Assembly: GCA_900770835.1 (NCBI GenBank)
Contig: CAAGLQ010000269.1
Coordinates: forward strand, 1 to 57,527
Source of the DNA: an uncultured Parabacteroides sp.
Lineage (GTDB): Bacteria > Bacteroidota > Bacteroidia > Bacteroidales > Tannerellaceae
Length of the DNA: 57,527 bases
Direction: 5' to 3'
The translations under genes were made by a program, and so were the position numbers. The notes beneath the pieces were generated by a model. It searched no databases. It saw nothing but the letters and a program-made list of their open reading frames with translations, and had not been told where the DNA came from. How positions within the stretch are numbered: position 1 is the stretch's first letter; each line of letters begins with the position of its first letter. Positions 16,835-25,636 of the stretch are shown here, one piece after another.

Positions 16835-18306
16835 GCTGCAGGTTGCATGGGCTTCGGTGTGGTCTGCTTGAAGAACTCACGCAAATCGTCGTTCGCCTGA
16901 ATCATATCTTCTTTGCGGATATACATCATGTGGCCACTGCGATAGCCTTTGAAGAAGAAGCGATTCTGGAACTTCCCACTTTTGTCCATCTGCCAGAAGT
17001 TGTATTTGGCATTGAAATAGTCGCACGCTCCATCATAGTAGCCAGATTGAAGCAGGACATGGAGATAGGGATTCTGTGAGATCGCTTTCATCAAATTACG
17101 TCCGGTGTTGTCGCCATCTCGGTTCCACGGATGTACAGGGCCGAAAAGGTAATATTCTAAATCGGTCTTGTAGTTTAGCTCGTTGCGCATATACCAGTTG
17201 ATGGCTGGGGTGAAAGAGTGCTCCCAAGAGATCAGTTCGGAGTTGTATTCCGGACGCTCACCTCCATCTAACAGGTCGATGCCCCGATAGCGAGAATCCA
17301 AGCGGCCGACGGTATAGCCCTTGTCTCGCAACAGCTCTTTCCAGAAAATCTGCGGTGTGATCTTCAGTCCATATTCTAAGAACTTCTCCGCTTTTACACC
17401 TGTGTAGTGAGCCAGTTGGCGTGCGATTGCCTGTCGTTTTTCTGCGGATAGATGACCTCCCCAAGCGAGTGCCGGGATATAAGTATCGATGGTGAATTGC
17501 TCCACTTCGGGTAGGATCTCTAATAAATCTTTTTGCTGCAAATCGTTCGATAAAACCTTATGATACCAAGCTGTGGCAGCCATGTAGGGCAATGTCAAAG
17601 CCTCGTCCACCGGTCCGTCACGACGGATGCCTAACTCAGTTGGAGAAACCAATACTACACCGTTGAGAAACATTTGGTGTCTGCTTTGCAGTTCTTGTGC
17701 CAATCCGGACACACGGGTGGTACCGTAGCTTTCGCCAATCAGATATTTGGGTGAGGTCCAGCGATTCATACGGGTGACAAAGGTGGTGATCCACTTGGCT
17801 AAGTAGGTGACATCTTCATTTACACCAAAGAATTGCTTGCGATCCACATCCGGACTTAATATGCGTGAATAGCCTGTGTTGACTGGATTCACATAGACGA
17901 TGTCTGCCACATCGAGGATGGAGTAGGGGTTGTTGCCAAGTCCATAAGGTTGCACGGGATTTCCCACGTCATCCAAGTTCAGCAAGACAGGGCCGGTATA
18001 GGCGATTTGCATCCAAACGGCGGCTGTACCCGGACCTCCATTGAAAGAGATCACCAAAGGGCGAGTGGAGCGATCTTTGATGCCGTCTCGTTCATAGTAG
18101 GTATAATTGACAGCGGCAATGGGTTTGCCTTGCTCATCCCATACCGGTTGATTGCCGGTAGTTGCGTGATAACTCATCGCCACCCCTTTGATGGTTGTTT
18201 GATGTTGAGTGACTACCGCTGTGTCGGGATTGATACGCATCTGAGCGCTAAGGGATTGCCAGCTCAAGGCAATCAAACATCCAATGAAAAAATAAATACT
18301 TTTCAT
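16828..18306 (-). CDS. Exported S10-family serine carboxypeptidase-like protein
   Basis: A 492-residue protein with a signal peptide ending near LSA|QM. The alpha/beta-hydrolase S10 signatures are present: ISFNGGPGTAA (oxyanion region, about 87–96), the nucleophile elbow GESYGTT with Ser193, Asp near 425 in YYDGACD, and His459 in RSGHMMY. S10 enzymes remove C-terminal amino acids at acidic pH; bacterial members are less well studied. It is transcribed divergently from putP across a symmetric promoter region, which fits linked control of peptide digestion and amino-acid uptake (inference). Confidence 0.9.
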   Translation of the reverse strand: MKSIYFFIGCLIALSWQSLSAQMRINPDTAVVTQHQTTIKGVAMSYHATTGNQPVWDEQGKPIAAVNYTYYERDGIKDRSTRPLVISFNGGPGTAAVWMQIAYTGPVLLNLDDVGNPVQPYGLGNNPYSILDVADIVYVNPVNTGYSRILSPDVDRKQFFGVNEDVTYLAKWITTFVTRMNRWTSPKYLIGESYGTTRVSGLAQELQSRHQMFLNGVVLVSPTELGIRRDGPVDEALTLPYMAATAWYHKVLSNDLQQKDLLEILPEVEQFTIDTYIPALAWGGHLSAEKRQAIARQLAHYTGVKAEKFLEYGLKITPQIFWKELLRDKGYTVGRLDSRYRGIDLLDGGERPEYNSELISWEHSFTPAINWYMRNELNYKTDLEYYLFGPVHPWNRDGDNTGRNLMKAISQNPYLHVLLQSGYYDGACDYFNAKYNFWQMDKSGKFQNRFFFKGYRSGHMMYIRKEDMIQANDDLREFFKQTTPKPMQPAAY

Positions 18307-18343
18307 ACTGTCATTCTTTTTGTTTAACTGAAAAAATGATGGA

Positions 18344-18410
18344 CAAAAGTACGATAATATTTGAAATAATCAAATAAAATGTTTGATTATATCGAAAAAT
18401 ACTATCTTTG
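18344..18410. promoter_or_regulatory. Symmetric divergent promoter with palindromic operator
   Basis: For putP: TTTG (18382–18385), 17 nt, TATCTTTG (18403–18410). For the S10 gene on the minus strand: TTTG (18374–18371), 19 nt, TACTTTTG (18351–18344). Both -33 boxes are the inner ends of one perfect 9-bp inverted repeat, ATAATCAAA (18366–18374) and TTTGATTAT (18382–18390), separated by 7 nt. A dimeric regulator bound here would cover both promoters. Confidence 0.7.
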
Positions 18411-18440
18411 TGATCGAATATAAAGGCAAAAGGAAATAAT

Positions 18441-19925
18441 ATGAAAGAAAATTTAGGTATCTACGTGTCGTTTTTTACGTATGCAGTTGTGATCTTAGGC
18501 ATCGGTTTGTATTTCTGTTGGAAAACCAAGAATAACATGTTTTCTTTCTTTTTGGGCGAGCGACAAATGAATCCGTGGGTGACCGCCTTGAGTGCGCAGG
18601 CCTCCGATATGAGTGCTTGGCTATTTATGAGTTTACCCGGTGCGGCTTGCCTGTTTGGGTATCAGGCTCTTTGGATAGCCTTGGGATTAGCGATCGGAAC
18701 CTATTTAAATTGGAAGATCGTTGCCCGTCGTTTGCGGAGTTTCTCCTATTGCTTTGGAGATGCGATTACCGTGCCAGAATATTTGCAGCACCGTTTTCAT
18801 ACGAACTCTCCGGCTATTCGTTTGATCTGTTCCTCGATCATTTTGGTATTCTTTCTCTTGTATGTGGCTTCCGGATTCAGTGCTGAGGCAAAGTTATTTG
18901 AGGAGTTGTTTGGCATGAGTTATCGTCCAGCGCTTTTCTTAGGTGCATTTATTATTGTATTCTACACTTTCTTTGGCGGTTTTTTGGCAGTCAGCTGGAC
19001 TGATTTCTATCAAAGCATTTTGATGTTTTTTGCCTTGCTGATTGTGCCGATCATGGTTTTCTTTCAGTTGACGGGAGCGGATGTGGCTTCGCTGTTTGAG
19101 GTCCATTATGTGAAAGAAACCCTTTTCTCTACACAAGATGGCCATACGTGGGGAGGTATTATTTCCGGTTTAGGTTGGGGATTGGGTTATTTTGGAATGC
19201 CGCATATCTTGGTGCGTTTCATGGCCATCCGTTCCGCAGCGGAGGTGCGACGCTCTCGTATCATAGCTTTGGTATGGGTCTATCTGACTCTTTTTGCTGC
19301 TTTGGCGATAGGTCTGTTTGGGCAAATCTACCTCTCGCAGCAAGGTGTTGTCTATGAGAATCAAGCAGCGGCGGAACGCATTTTCATGCGCCTCTCAACA
19401 ATGCTTTTTAATCCTTGGTTGGCCGGTGTGCTCTTTTCTGCTATTTTGGCCGCTATCATGAGTACAGTTGCCTCTCAGTTGCTGGTGGTTGGCTCTGCGA
19501 TGGTGAATGATATTTATGCTGCTTTCACGAAGCAAGTCTCTGATCATCGTGCGATGTGGCTTAGCCGTTGTTCCGTGCTGCTTGTTACTTTGATCGCAAT
19601 TGCTATTGCTTGGTTTCCGGATAGCACGGTCATGGGTTTTGTCTCTTATGCCTGGGCGGGATTTGGTGCGACTTTCGCTCCGGTGATTTTGCTTTCCTTG
19701 GTTTGGAAGCGATTGACTTTGCGTGGAGCCCTTTATGGTATGGTAGTGGGGGCTTTGGGCGTAATTGCGTGGAAGAGTTTTTCATTGTATGAATTGACAG
19801 GATTGTCTGCAATCGTGCCTTGTTTTTTCTTTGCCTCTTTCGTGATTGTACTGGTGTCATTGTGTGACCGAGCTCCGGAGCAATCGGTTGTGGAGACTTT
19901 CATGCGGGCGAAACAATTACAATAA
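18441..19925 (+). CDS. putP: Sodium/proline symporter
   Basis: A 494-residue SSS-family transporter with about 13 membrane helices. Family motifs are visible: LGERQMNPWVTALSAQASDMSAWLFMSLPGAA (helix 2, Na+ site), the WTDFYQSILMFFAL segment, GLGWGLGYFGMPHILVRFMAIRS, and ILAAIMSTVASQLLVVGSA (helix 8 Na+ ligands). It imports proline with Na+ across the inner membrane. Length and motifs match PutP rather than other SSS members, but a different amino acid is possible. Driven by the palindromic divergent promoter. Confidence 0.9.
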   Translation: MKENLGIYVSFFTYAVVILGIGLYFCWKTKNNMFSFFLGERQMNPWVTALSAQASDMSAWLFMSLPGAACLFGYQALWIALGLAIGTYLNWKIVARRLRSFSYCFGDAITVPEYLQHRFHTNSPAIRLICSSIILVFFLLYVASGFSAEAKLFEELFGMSYRPALFLGAFIIVFYTFFGGFLAVSWTDFYQSILMFFALLIVPIMVFFQLTGADVASLFEVHYVKETLFSTQDGHTWGGIISGLGWGLGYFGMPHILVRFMAIRSAAEVRRSRIIALVWVYLTLFAALAIGLFGQIYLSQQGVVYENQAAAERIFMRLSTMLFNPWLAGVLFSAILAAIMSTVASQLLVVGSAMVNDIYAAFTKQVSDHRAMWLSRCSVLLVTLIAIAIAWFPDSTVMGFVSYAWAGFGATFAPVILLSLVWKRLTLRGALYGMVVGALGVIAWKSFSLYELTGLSAIVPCFFFASFVIVLVSLCDRAPEQSVVETFMRAKQLQ

Positions 19926-19990
19926 TTCTTGTATGAAGGCGGAAAAATGGAAAAAATGCCACTAATTGGTATTCGAAACTAATAAATTCG

Positions 19991-19998
19991 TATCTTTG
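19991..19998 (+). promoter_or_regulatory. -7 box for the XRE–cupin gene
   Basis: TATCTTTG matches the consensus, 30 nt before the ATG at 20029. TTGG at 19966–19969 is 21 nt upstream and is the likely -33 element. Confidence 0.6.
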
Positions 19999-20028
19999 GG
20001 CCTACATAGCATTAACACTTCTATAAAA

Positions 20029-20583
20029 ATGAGCGAACAGATTCAACAAATAGCGGCACGTTTGGCTGGGTTGCGTGATGCTTTGGAGATCACACCGGAG
20101 GAAATTGCGCAAGTTTGCCAACTTTCTCCTGCTCAGTATCTGGAGTTGGAGAGCGGCACGGTAGATATTCCGGTTGGAGTTTTACATCGCATCTCGCAGA
20201 CTTATGGCATTGACCTGACAACCTTGATGTTTGGGGATGATCCGAAAATGAGTACCTATTTTGTGACTCGTTTGGGAAAAGGGGTGACAGTTGAGCGTTC
20301 CAAGGCCTATAAGTATCAGGGCTTGGCTGCTGGGTTTGCGGGTCGTAAGGCCGATCCTTTCTTAGTGACTGTGCATCCGAAACCGGAGGAGGAGCCGATT
20401 TCGCTCAACTCTCATACGGGGGAGGAGTTCAACTTTGTCCTATCCGGCCGTTTGTTGGTGCGTTTGAATGGGAAGGATCTGATTCTTAACGAGGGAGACA
20501 GCATTTATTTTAATGCGGAACTGCCTCATGGAATGAAGGCATTAGACGATAAGAAAGTAAGTTTTTTAGCTATTATATTGTAG
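20029..20583 (+). CDS. XRE-family regulator with C-terminal cupin domain
   Basis: A 184-residue protein with an N-terminal helix-turn-helix (about 5–62: LRDALEITPEEIAQVCQLSPAQYLELESG…VLHRISQTYGIDLTTL) and a C-terminal cupin barrel (about 105–180: HTGEEFNFVLSGRLLVRLNG … GDSIYFNAELPHGMKAL). Such HTH–cupin proteins usually sense a small metabolite in the cupin. It precedes an acyl-CoA ligase, a pairing common in Bacteroidota, so it probably controls that gene in response to a carboxylic acid (inference). The start ATG 20029 follows a clear promoter. Confidence 0.88.
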   Translation: MSEQIQQIAARLAGLRDALEITPEEIAQVCQLSPAQYLELESGTVDIPVGVLHRISQTYGIDLTTLMFGDDPKMSTYFVTRLGKGVTVERSKAYKYQGLAAGFAGRKADPFLVTVHPKPEEEPISLNSHTGEEFNFVLSGRLLVRLNGKDLILNEGDSIYFNAELPHGMKALDDKKVSFLAIIL

Positions 20584-20598
20584 CTTTTCTATAGGGTC

Positions 20599-20632
20599 TA
20601 AGTGAAGATAGAGTGGAATTTATGTTCACTTA
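20599..20632. promoter_or_regulatory. Inverted repeat before the acyl-CoA ligase gene
   Basis: TAAGTGAA (20599–20606) and TTCACTTA (20625–20632) are perfect 8-bp arms 18 nt apart, ending 13 nt before the ligase ATG. This could be an operator for the upstream XRE–cupin protein or an RNA hairpin covering the start. No T-run follows, so a terminator is unlikely. Confidence 0.5.
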
Positions 20633-20645
20633 AACACAGGTATTT

Positions 20646-22301
20646 ATGTTAGAAAGATTTCTGGATCAAACGACGTTTGAGTCGCAGGCTGATTTCATTG
20701 CAAATTTGAAAATAAAGGTGCCGGAAGTGTTCAACTTCGGCTATGATGTGGTTGATGCTTGGGCCGAAGAGGAACCTGAGCGAAAGGCGATGTGTTGGAC
20801 CAATGACCATGGACGGCATGTGGATTTTACCTTTGCGGACATGAAGCGCTATACTGATCAGACGGCTTCTTATTTTCAGTCTTTAGGAATCGGACGTGGC
20901 GACATGGTGATGCTGATTTTGAAGCGTCGTTATGAATTCTGGTTTTCCACCATCGCATTGCATAAATTAGGTGCGGTGGTGATCCCTGCTACCCATTTAT
21001 TAACAAAAAAGGATATCGTTTACCGGGCAAATGCCGCAATGATCAAGATGATTGTGTGTGCGGGTGAGGAGGTGATCTTGAAGCATGTGCAAGATGCATT
21101 GCCCGAATCTCCAAGTGTGGAGAAGGTGGTTTCTGTGGGACCATTGGTCCCTGAAGGCTTTGATGATTTCCAAGCGGGTATTCGAGAGGCTGCTCCTTTT
21201 GTGCGTCCGGCGCATGTTAATAGCAACGATGACATTTCGTTGATGTATTTTACTTCCGGCACGACGGGCAATCCGAAGATGGTGGCGCATGACTTTACCT
21301 ATCCTTTGGGACACATTGTCACCGGTAGTTTCTGGCACAACCTGCATGAGGATAGTCTGCATTTGACGATTGCGGACACCGGATGGGGAAAAGCCGTATG
21401 GGGAAAGTTGTATGGACAGTGGATTGCGGGTGCGACGGTCTTTGTCTATGACCACGAGAAGTTTACACCGGCAGATATGTTGCAGATGATTCAAGATTAC
21501 CGGATCACTTCGCTTTGTGCACCCCCGACAATTTTCCGTTTTTTGATTCGTGAGGATCTGACGAAATATGATTTGTCATCATTGAAATATTGCACGATTG
21601 CCGGTGAGGCGCTGAATCCAGCGGTTTATGATACTTTTTATAAATTAACGGGGATCAAGCTAATGGAAGGTTTCGGACAGACAGAGACGACTTTGACCAT
21701 TGCTACGTTCCCATGGATGGAGCCAAAGCCCGGTTCGATGGGTGTACCCAATCCGCAGTACGAGGTGGATTTGTTACGTCCCGATGGAACACGTGCGGAG
21801 GACGGTGAGCAGGGCCAGATCGTGGTACGTACACGACATGGAAAACCGCTTGGCCTTTTCAAAGAGTATTACCGGGATCCGGAGTTGACCCATGAGGCTT
21901 GGCATGACGATGTCTATTACACCGGCGATGTGGCTTGGCGTGATGAAGATGGTTACTTTTGGTTTGTGGGACGTGCGGATGACGTGATCAAGAGCTCTGG
22001 TTACCGCATTGGCCCGTTTGAGGTGGAGAGTGCCTTGATGACGCATCCGGCAGTGGTGGAATGTGCCATTACGGGTGTGCCCGATGAGATTCGTGGTCAA
22101 GTGGTGAAAGCGACGATCGTTTTAGCGAAGGAATACAAGGCTAAGGCGGATGAGGCTTTGATCAAAGAACTGCAAGATCACGTGAAGCGGGTGACGGCTC
22201 CTTATAAATATCCGCGTGTCGTGGAGTTTGTGGAGGAGTTGCCAAAGACGATCAGTGGCAAGATTCGCCGAGTGGAAATTCGGGATAAAGATAATAAATG
22301 A
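20646..22301 (+). CDS. AMP-forming acyl-CoA synthetase
   Basis: A 551-residue ANL-superfamily ligase that activates a carboxylic acid through an acyl-AMP and makes the CoA thioester. Core motifs: YFTSGTTGNPKM (P-loop, about 201), GFGQTET, YYTGDVAWRDEDGYFWFVGRADDVIKSSGYRIGPFEVE (A8 hinge) and the catalytic-lysine tail KTISGKIRRVE. The sequence is closest to medium-chain or acetate/propionate-type synthetases (AcsM/AcsA-like); the exact acid is unknown. It overlaps the proB start by 4 nt (ATGA), so it is translationally coupled to proline synthesis genes. Confidence 0.9.
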   Translation: MLERFLDQTTFESQADFIANLKIKVPEVFNFGYDVVDAWAEEEPERKAMCWTNDHGRHVDFTFADMKRYTDQTASYFQSLGIGRGDMVMLILKRRYEFWFSTIALHKLGAVVIPATHLLTKKDIVYRANAAMIKMIVCAGEEVILKHVQDALPESPSVEKVVSVGPLVPEGFDDFQAGIREAAPFVRPAHVNSNDDISLMYFTSGTTGNPKMVAHDFTYPLGHIVTGSFWHNLHEDSLHLTIADTGWGKAVWGKLYGQWIAGATVFVYDHEKFTPADMLQMIQDYRITSLCAPPTIFRFLIREDLTKYDLSSLKYCTIAGEALNPAVYDTFYKLTGIKLMEGFGQTETTLTIATFPWMEPKPGSMGVPNPQYEVDLLRPDGTRAEDGEQGQIVVRTRHGKPLGLFKEYYRDPELTHEAWHDDVYYTGDVAWRDEDGYFWFVGRADDVIKSSGYRIGPFEVESALMTHPAVVECAITGVPDEIRGQVVKATIVLAKEYKAKADEALIKELQDHVKRVTAPYKYPRVVEFVEELPKTISGKIRRVEIRDKDNK

Positions 22302-23371
22302 AACGTATAGCTGTAAAAATAGGGAGTAATGTATTGACTCGCAAGGATGGCACGCTGGATATTACCCGTATGTCAGCCTTGGTTGATCAAGTGGCGGAGC
22401 TGCGTCATGCGGGTGTAGAGATCGTTTTGATCTCTTCCGGTGCGGTGGCTTCCGGCCGAAGCGAGGTTAAGGTGGGTAAGAAACTGGATTCGGTTTCAGC
22501 CCGCCAACTCTATTCGGCGGTAGGACAGGCAAAGTTGATCAATCGTTATTACGAATTGTTTCGAGAGCATGGTTTAATGTGTGGGCAAGTACTGACGACA
22601 AAAGAAAGTTTTGGTAGTAGAACCCATTACTTGAACCAAAAACATTGCATGGAGGTAATGCTGGAAAATGGGGTGATTCCTATTGTCAATGAGAATGATA
22701 CCATCTCGGTGACGGAGTTGATGTTTACCGATAATGATGAGTTGTCAGGTCTGATTGCGACCATGATGGGCATGGATGCGTTGATCATCTTGAGTAATAT
22801 AGATGGTATTTATAATGGCAATCCGGCTGATCCCGCTTCGCAAGTGATTCCAGTCGTGGAGCGGGGAAAGAGAGATTTAGCGTCGTATGTGCAGACGGGT
22901 CGTTCCTCTTTTGGACGAGGTGGTATGCTGACGAAATGCCATATTGCGCAGAAAGTGGCGGATGAGGGCATTATGGTAGTTATTGCCAACGGGAAACGGT
23001 CGGATATCTTGCTTGACCTACTGAGGAATTTAGAGAAGACACCGTGCACTCGTTTTTTGCCTGCCATGAAACCGGTTAGTAGCGTGAAAAAATGGATCGC
23101 TCATTCGGGAGGCTTTGCTAAGGGAGAGATCCATATTAATAAAGGAGCAGTGGAGGCTTTGCTGGCACCGAAAGCGACCAGTTTGTTGCTGGTGGGTGTC
23201 ACGCAGGTTGTCGGTGACTTTGAGAAAGATGACATCGTGCGGATCGTGAGTGAGGAGGGAACACTTCTTGGTGTAGGCTGTGCGGGCTATGGCAGCGAAG
23301 AGGCTCGTGCCTTAATGGGCAGTCGCGATCGGAAACCGCTTGTGCATTATGATTATTTGTATATTGAATAA
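22298..23371 (+). CDS. proB: Glutamate 5-kinase
   Basis: First enzyme of proline synthesis: phosphorylates glutamate to gamma-glutamyl phosphate. The 357 residues give an amino-acid kinase domain (KIGSNVLT, LISSGAVASGR, IPIVNENDTIS, FGRGGMLTKC) and a C-terminal PUA domain (about 270–350: AKGEIHINKGAVEAL…KDDIVRIVSEEGTLLGVG). Starts within the stop of the acyl-CoA ligase gene (ATGA). Followed by proA. In known enzymes proline inhibits ProB. Confidence 0.97.
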   Translation: MKRIAVKIGSNVLTRKDGTLDITRMSALVDQVAELRHAGVEIVLISSGAVASGRSEVKVGKKLDSVSARQLYSAVGQAKLINRYYELFREHGLMCGQVLTTKESFGSRTHYLNQKHCMEVMLENGVIPIVNENDTISVTELMFTDNDELSGLIATMMGMDALIILSNIDGIYNGNPADPASQVIPVVERGKRDLASYVQTGRSSFGRGGMLTKCHIAQKVADEGIMVVIANGKRSDILLDLLRNLEKTPCTRFLPAMKPVSSVKKWIAHSGGFAKGEIHINKGAVEALLAPKATSLLLVGVTQVVGDFEKDDIVRIVSEEGTLLGVGCAGYGSEEARALMGSRDRKPLVHYDYLYIE

Positions 23372-23391
23372 TACCTTTGAGTCAGAAGAAA

Positions 23392-24642
23392 ATGCCTATT
23401 GAAAAGTTGTTGCAAGAGACGGCTGTAGCGGCCAAACAGTTAGTGACCTTGCCGGATGAACAGGTGGTAGCAATCCTTCGGCAAGTGGCCGATGCGTTGG
23501 AGTCTCATCAAGAGGAGGTCTTAATGGCCAATGCGGAAGATTTACAACGTATGGATTCGGCTAATCCTAAGTATGACCGATTGAGATTGACGGTTGATCG
23601 GGTGATGGCTATTGCTAATGATATGCGTAATGTGGCCTTATTGCCCTCGCCATTAGGTCGCTTGTTGAATGAAACAGTACGTCCCAATGGAATGGTGATC
23701 AAGAAGATCAGTGTGCCTTTTGGAGTGGTCGGCGTGATCTATGAGGCTCGTCCGAATGTAACATTCGATGTCTTTTCTCTTTGTTTCCGTAGTGGCAATG
23801 CTTGTGTGTTGAAAGGTGGCTCTGATGCGGATTGTTCCAACAGGGCATTAGTGAAGATTATCCGTTCGGTCTTGATGGAGCAAGGTGTCGATCCTGCCGT
23901 GTGTACGTTGCTCCCTCCGGAGCGTGAGGCAACAGAGGAGTTGCTCAATGCTGTAGGTTTGGTGGATTTGATCATTCCTCGAGGTAGTGGGGCATTGATC
24001 CGTTTTGTGCGTGATCATGCCCGAGTACCGGTGATCGAGACCGGTGCAGGTATTTGCCATACCTATTTTGATCGAGCGGGTGATGTGGAGAAGGGGCGTG
24101 CGATCATTAACAACGCAAAAACACGTCGAGTCAGTGTTTGCAATGCTTTAGATTGTTTGGTCATCCATCGAGCACGCTTGGCCGACTTGCCTTCTCTGTG
24201 TGAATTATTGGCTGCGCATCAGGTTCGTATTTACGCCGATGGAGAGGCTTTCGCTTCACTCTCTGGCCATTATCCGGCGGGATTGTTGGAGGAAGCGACA
24301 GCGGAGAGTTATGGTACGGAGTTCTTGGATTACAAGATGAGTATTCGTACGGTGGTTTCTTTAGAGGAGGCTTTAGCGCATATCGCTCGCTATAGTTCCA
24401 AACATAGTGAAAGCATTATCAGTGAGGACGTGAATGCTATTCGACAGTTCCAGCGTTGTGTGGATGCCGCTTGTGTCTATGCGAATGTCTCCACGGCTTT
24501 TACGGATGGTGCTCAGTTCGGTTTTGGTGCGGAGATTGGTATCAGCACGCAAAAGCTACATGCCCGTGGTCCGATGGCCTTGCCGGAATTGACAACTTAT
24601 AAATATATAATCGAAGGAGAGGGGCAGATTCGTACGAGTTGA
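23392..24642 (+). CDS. proA: Gamma-glutamyl phosphate reductase
   Basis: Second step of proline synthesis: NADPH-dependent reduction of gamma-glutamyl phosphate to the semialdehyde. 416 residues of aldehyde-dehydrogenase fold, with FGVVGVIYEARPNVTFDV, LKGGSDA, and the catalytic cysteine in RVSVCNALDCLVIH. ATG 23392 is chosen; a TTG at 23377 would add five residues. ProB–ProA adjacency supports channelling of the unstable acyl phosphate. Confidence 0.97.
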   Translation: MPIEKLLQETAVAAKQLVTLPDEQVVAILRQVADALESHQEEVLMANAEDLQRMDSANPKYDRLRLTVDRVMAIANDMRNVALLPSPLGRLLNETVRPNGMVIKKISVPFGVVGVIYEARPNVTFDVFSLCFRSGNACVLKGGSDADCSNRALVKIIRSVLMEQGVDPAVCTLLPPEREATEELLNAVGLVDLIIPRGSGALIRFVRDHARVPVIETGAGICHTYFDRAGDVEKGRAIINNAKTRRVSVCNALDCLVIHRARLADLPSLCELLAAHQVRIYADGEAFASLSGHYPAGLLEEATAESYGTEFLDYKMSIRTVVSLEEALAHIARYSSKHSESIISEDVNAIRQFQRCVDAACVYANVSTAFTDGAQFGFGAEIGISTQKLHARGPMALPELTTYKYIIEGEGQIRTS

Positions 24643-24682
24643 ACCTGGCTATATAAAAGAGAAAATATATACCTATAATAAT

Positions 24683-25636
24683 ATGAGAAATTTCACCTGT
24701 GTACAAGATTTAGGCGACCTGAAGCAGGCGCTTAATGAGGCGTTTGAGATCAAGAAAGATCGCTTCCAGTTCAGTGAGTTGGGTAAGCATAAGACGTTGT
24801 TGATGATTTTCTTTAATTCCAGTTTGCGTACTCGCCTTTCTACGCAGAAGGCAGCGATGAATTTGGGTATGAATACCATTGTACTCGACGTGAACCAGGG
24901 TGCTTGGAAGTTAGAGACAGAGCGGGGGGTCATTATGGACGGTGATAAACCAGAGCATCTTTTAGAGGCAGTTCCTGTTATGGGATGCTATTGCGACATC
25001 ATCGGTGTGCGCTCGTTCGCTCGATTTGAGAGTAAGGAGGATGATTACAACGAGAAGATCTTGAATCAATTTATTCAATATTCTGGCAGACCTGTTTTCA
25101 GTATGGAGGCAGCTACCCGCCATCCGTTGCAAAGTTTTGCAGACTTGATCACGATTGAGGAATACAAGAAAACGGCTCGTCCTAAAGTAGTGATGACCTG
25201 GGCTCCTCATCCTAAATCATTGCCACAAGCCGTACCCAATAGTTTTGTGGAGTGGATGAATGCAACTGACTATGAGTTTGTGATCACTCATCCTGAAGGC
25301 TATGAGTTGGATCCTAAGTTTGTAGGCAATGCACATGTAGAATATGACCAGCGGAAGGCTTTTGAGGGAGCTGATTTTATCTATGCTAAGAATTGGTCAG
25401 CTTATCGAGATCCGCACTACGGCCAGGTGATCAATATGGATCGCTCCTGGACAGTAGATGCGGAGAAGATGGCGCTTACGAATAATGCCTATTTTATGCA
25501 CTGTTTGCCTGTGCGCCGTAACATGATCGTTACTGATGATGTGATTGAGAGCCCGCAAAGCATTGTGATTCCTGAGGCTGCCAATCGGGAAATCTCGGCG
25601 CAGACCGTGCTGAAACGGTTACTTGCTGGCCTTTAA
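24683..25636 (+). CDS. argF': N-succinylornithine carbamoyltransferase
   Basis: A 317-residue carbamoyltransferase of the Bacteroides type used in arginine synthesis. Instead of the usual STRTR carbamoyl-phosphate loop it has NSSLRTRLST (about 45–54), and it has VMTWAPHPK and MHCLPVRRN. Residue 90 is proline (GDKPEH). In the Bacteroides fragilis enzyme Pro90 marks preference for N-succinyl-ornithine, while Xanthomonas acetylornithine carbamoyltransferase has Glu at the matching place. It follows proA by 40 nt. Its last 18 nt overlap the convergent proC. Confidence 0.9.
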   Translation: MRNFTCVQDLGDLKQALNEAFEIKKDRFQFSELGKHKTLLMIFFNSSLRTRLSTQKAAMNLGMNTIVLDVNQGAWKLETERGVIMDGDKPEHLLEAVPVMGCYCDIIGVRSFARFESKEDDYNEKILNQFIQYSGRPVFSMEAATRHPLQSFADLITIEEYKKTARPKVVMTWAPHPKSLPQAVPNSFVEWMNATDYEFVITHPEGYELDPKFVGNAHVEYDQRKAFEGADFIYAKNWSAYRDPHYGQVINMDRSWTVDAEKMALTNNAYFMHCLPVRRNMIVTDDVIESPQSIVIPEAANREISAQTVLKRLLAGL

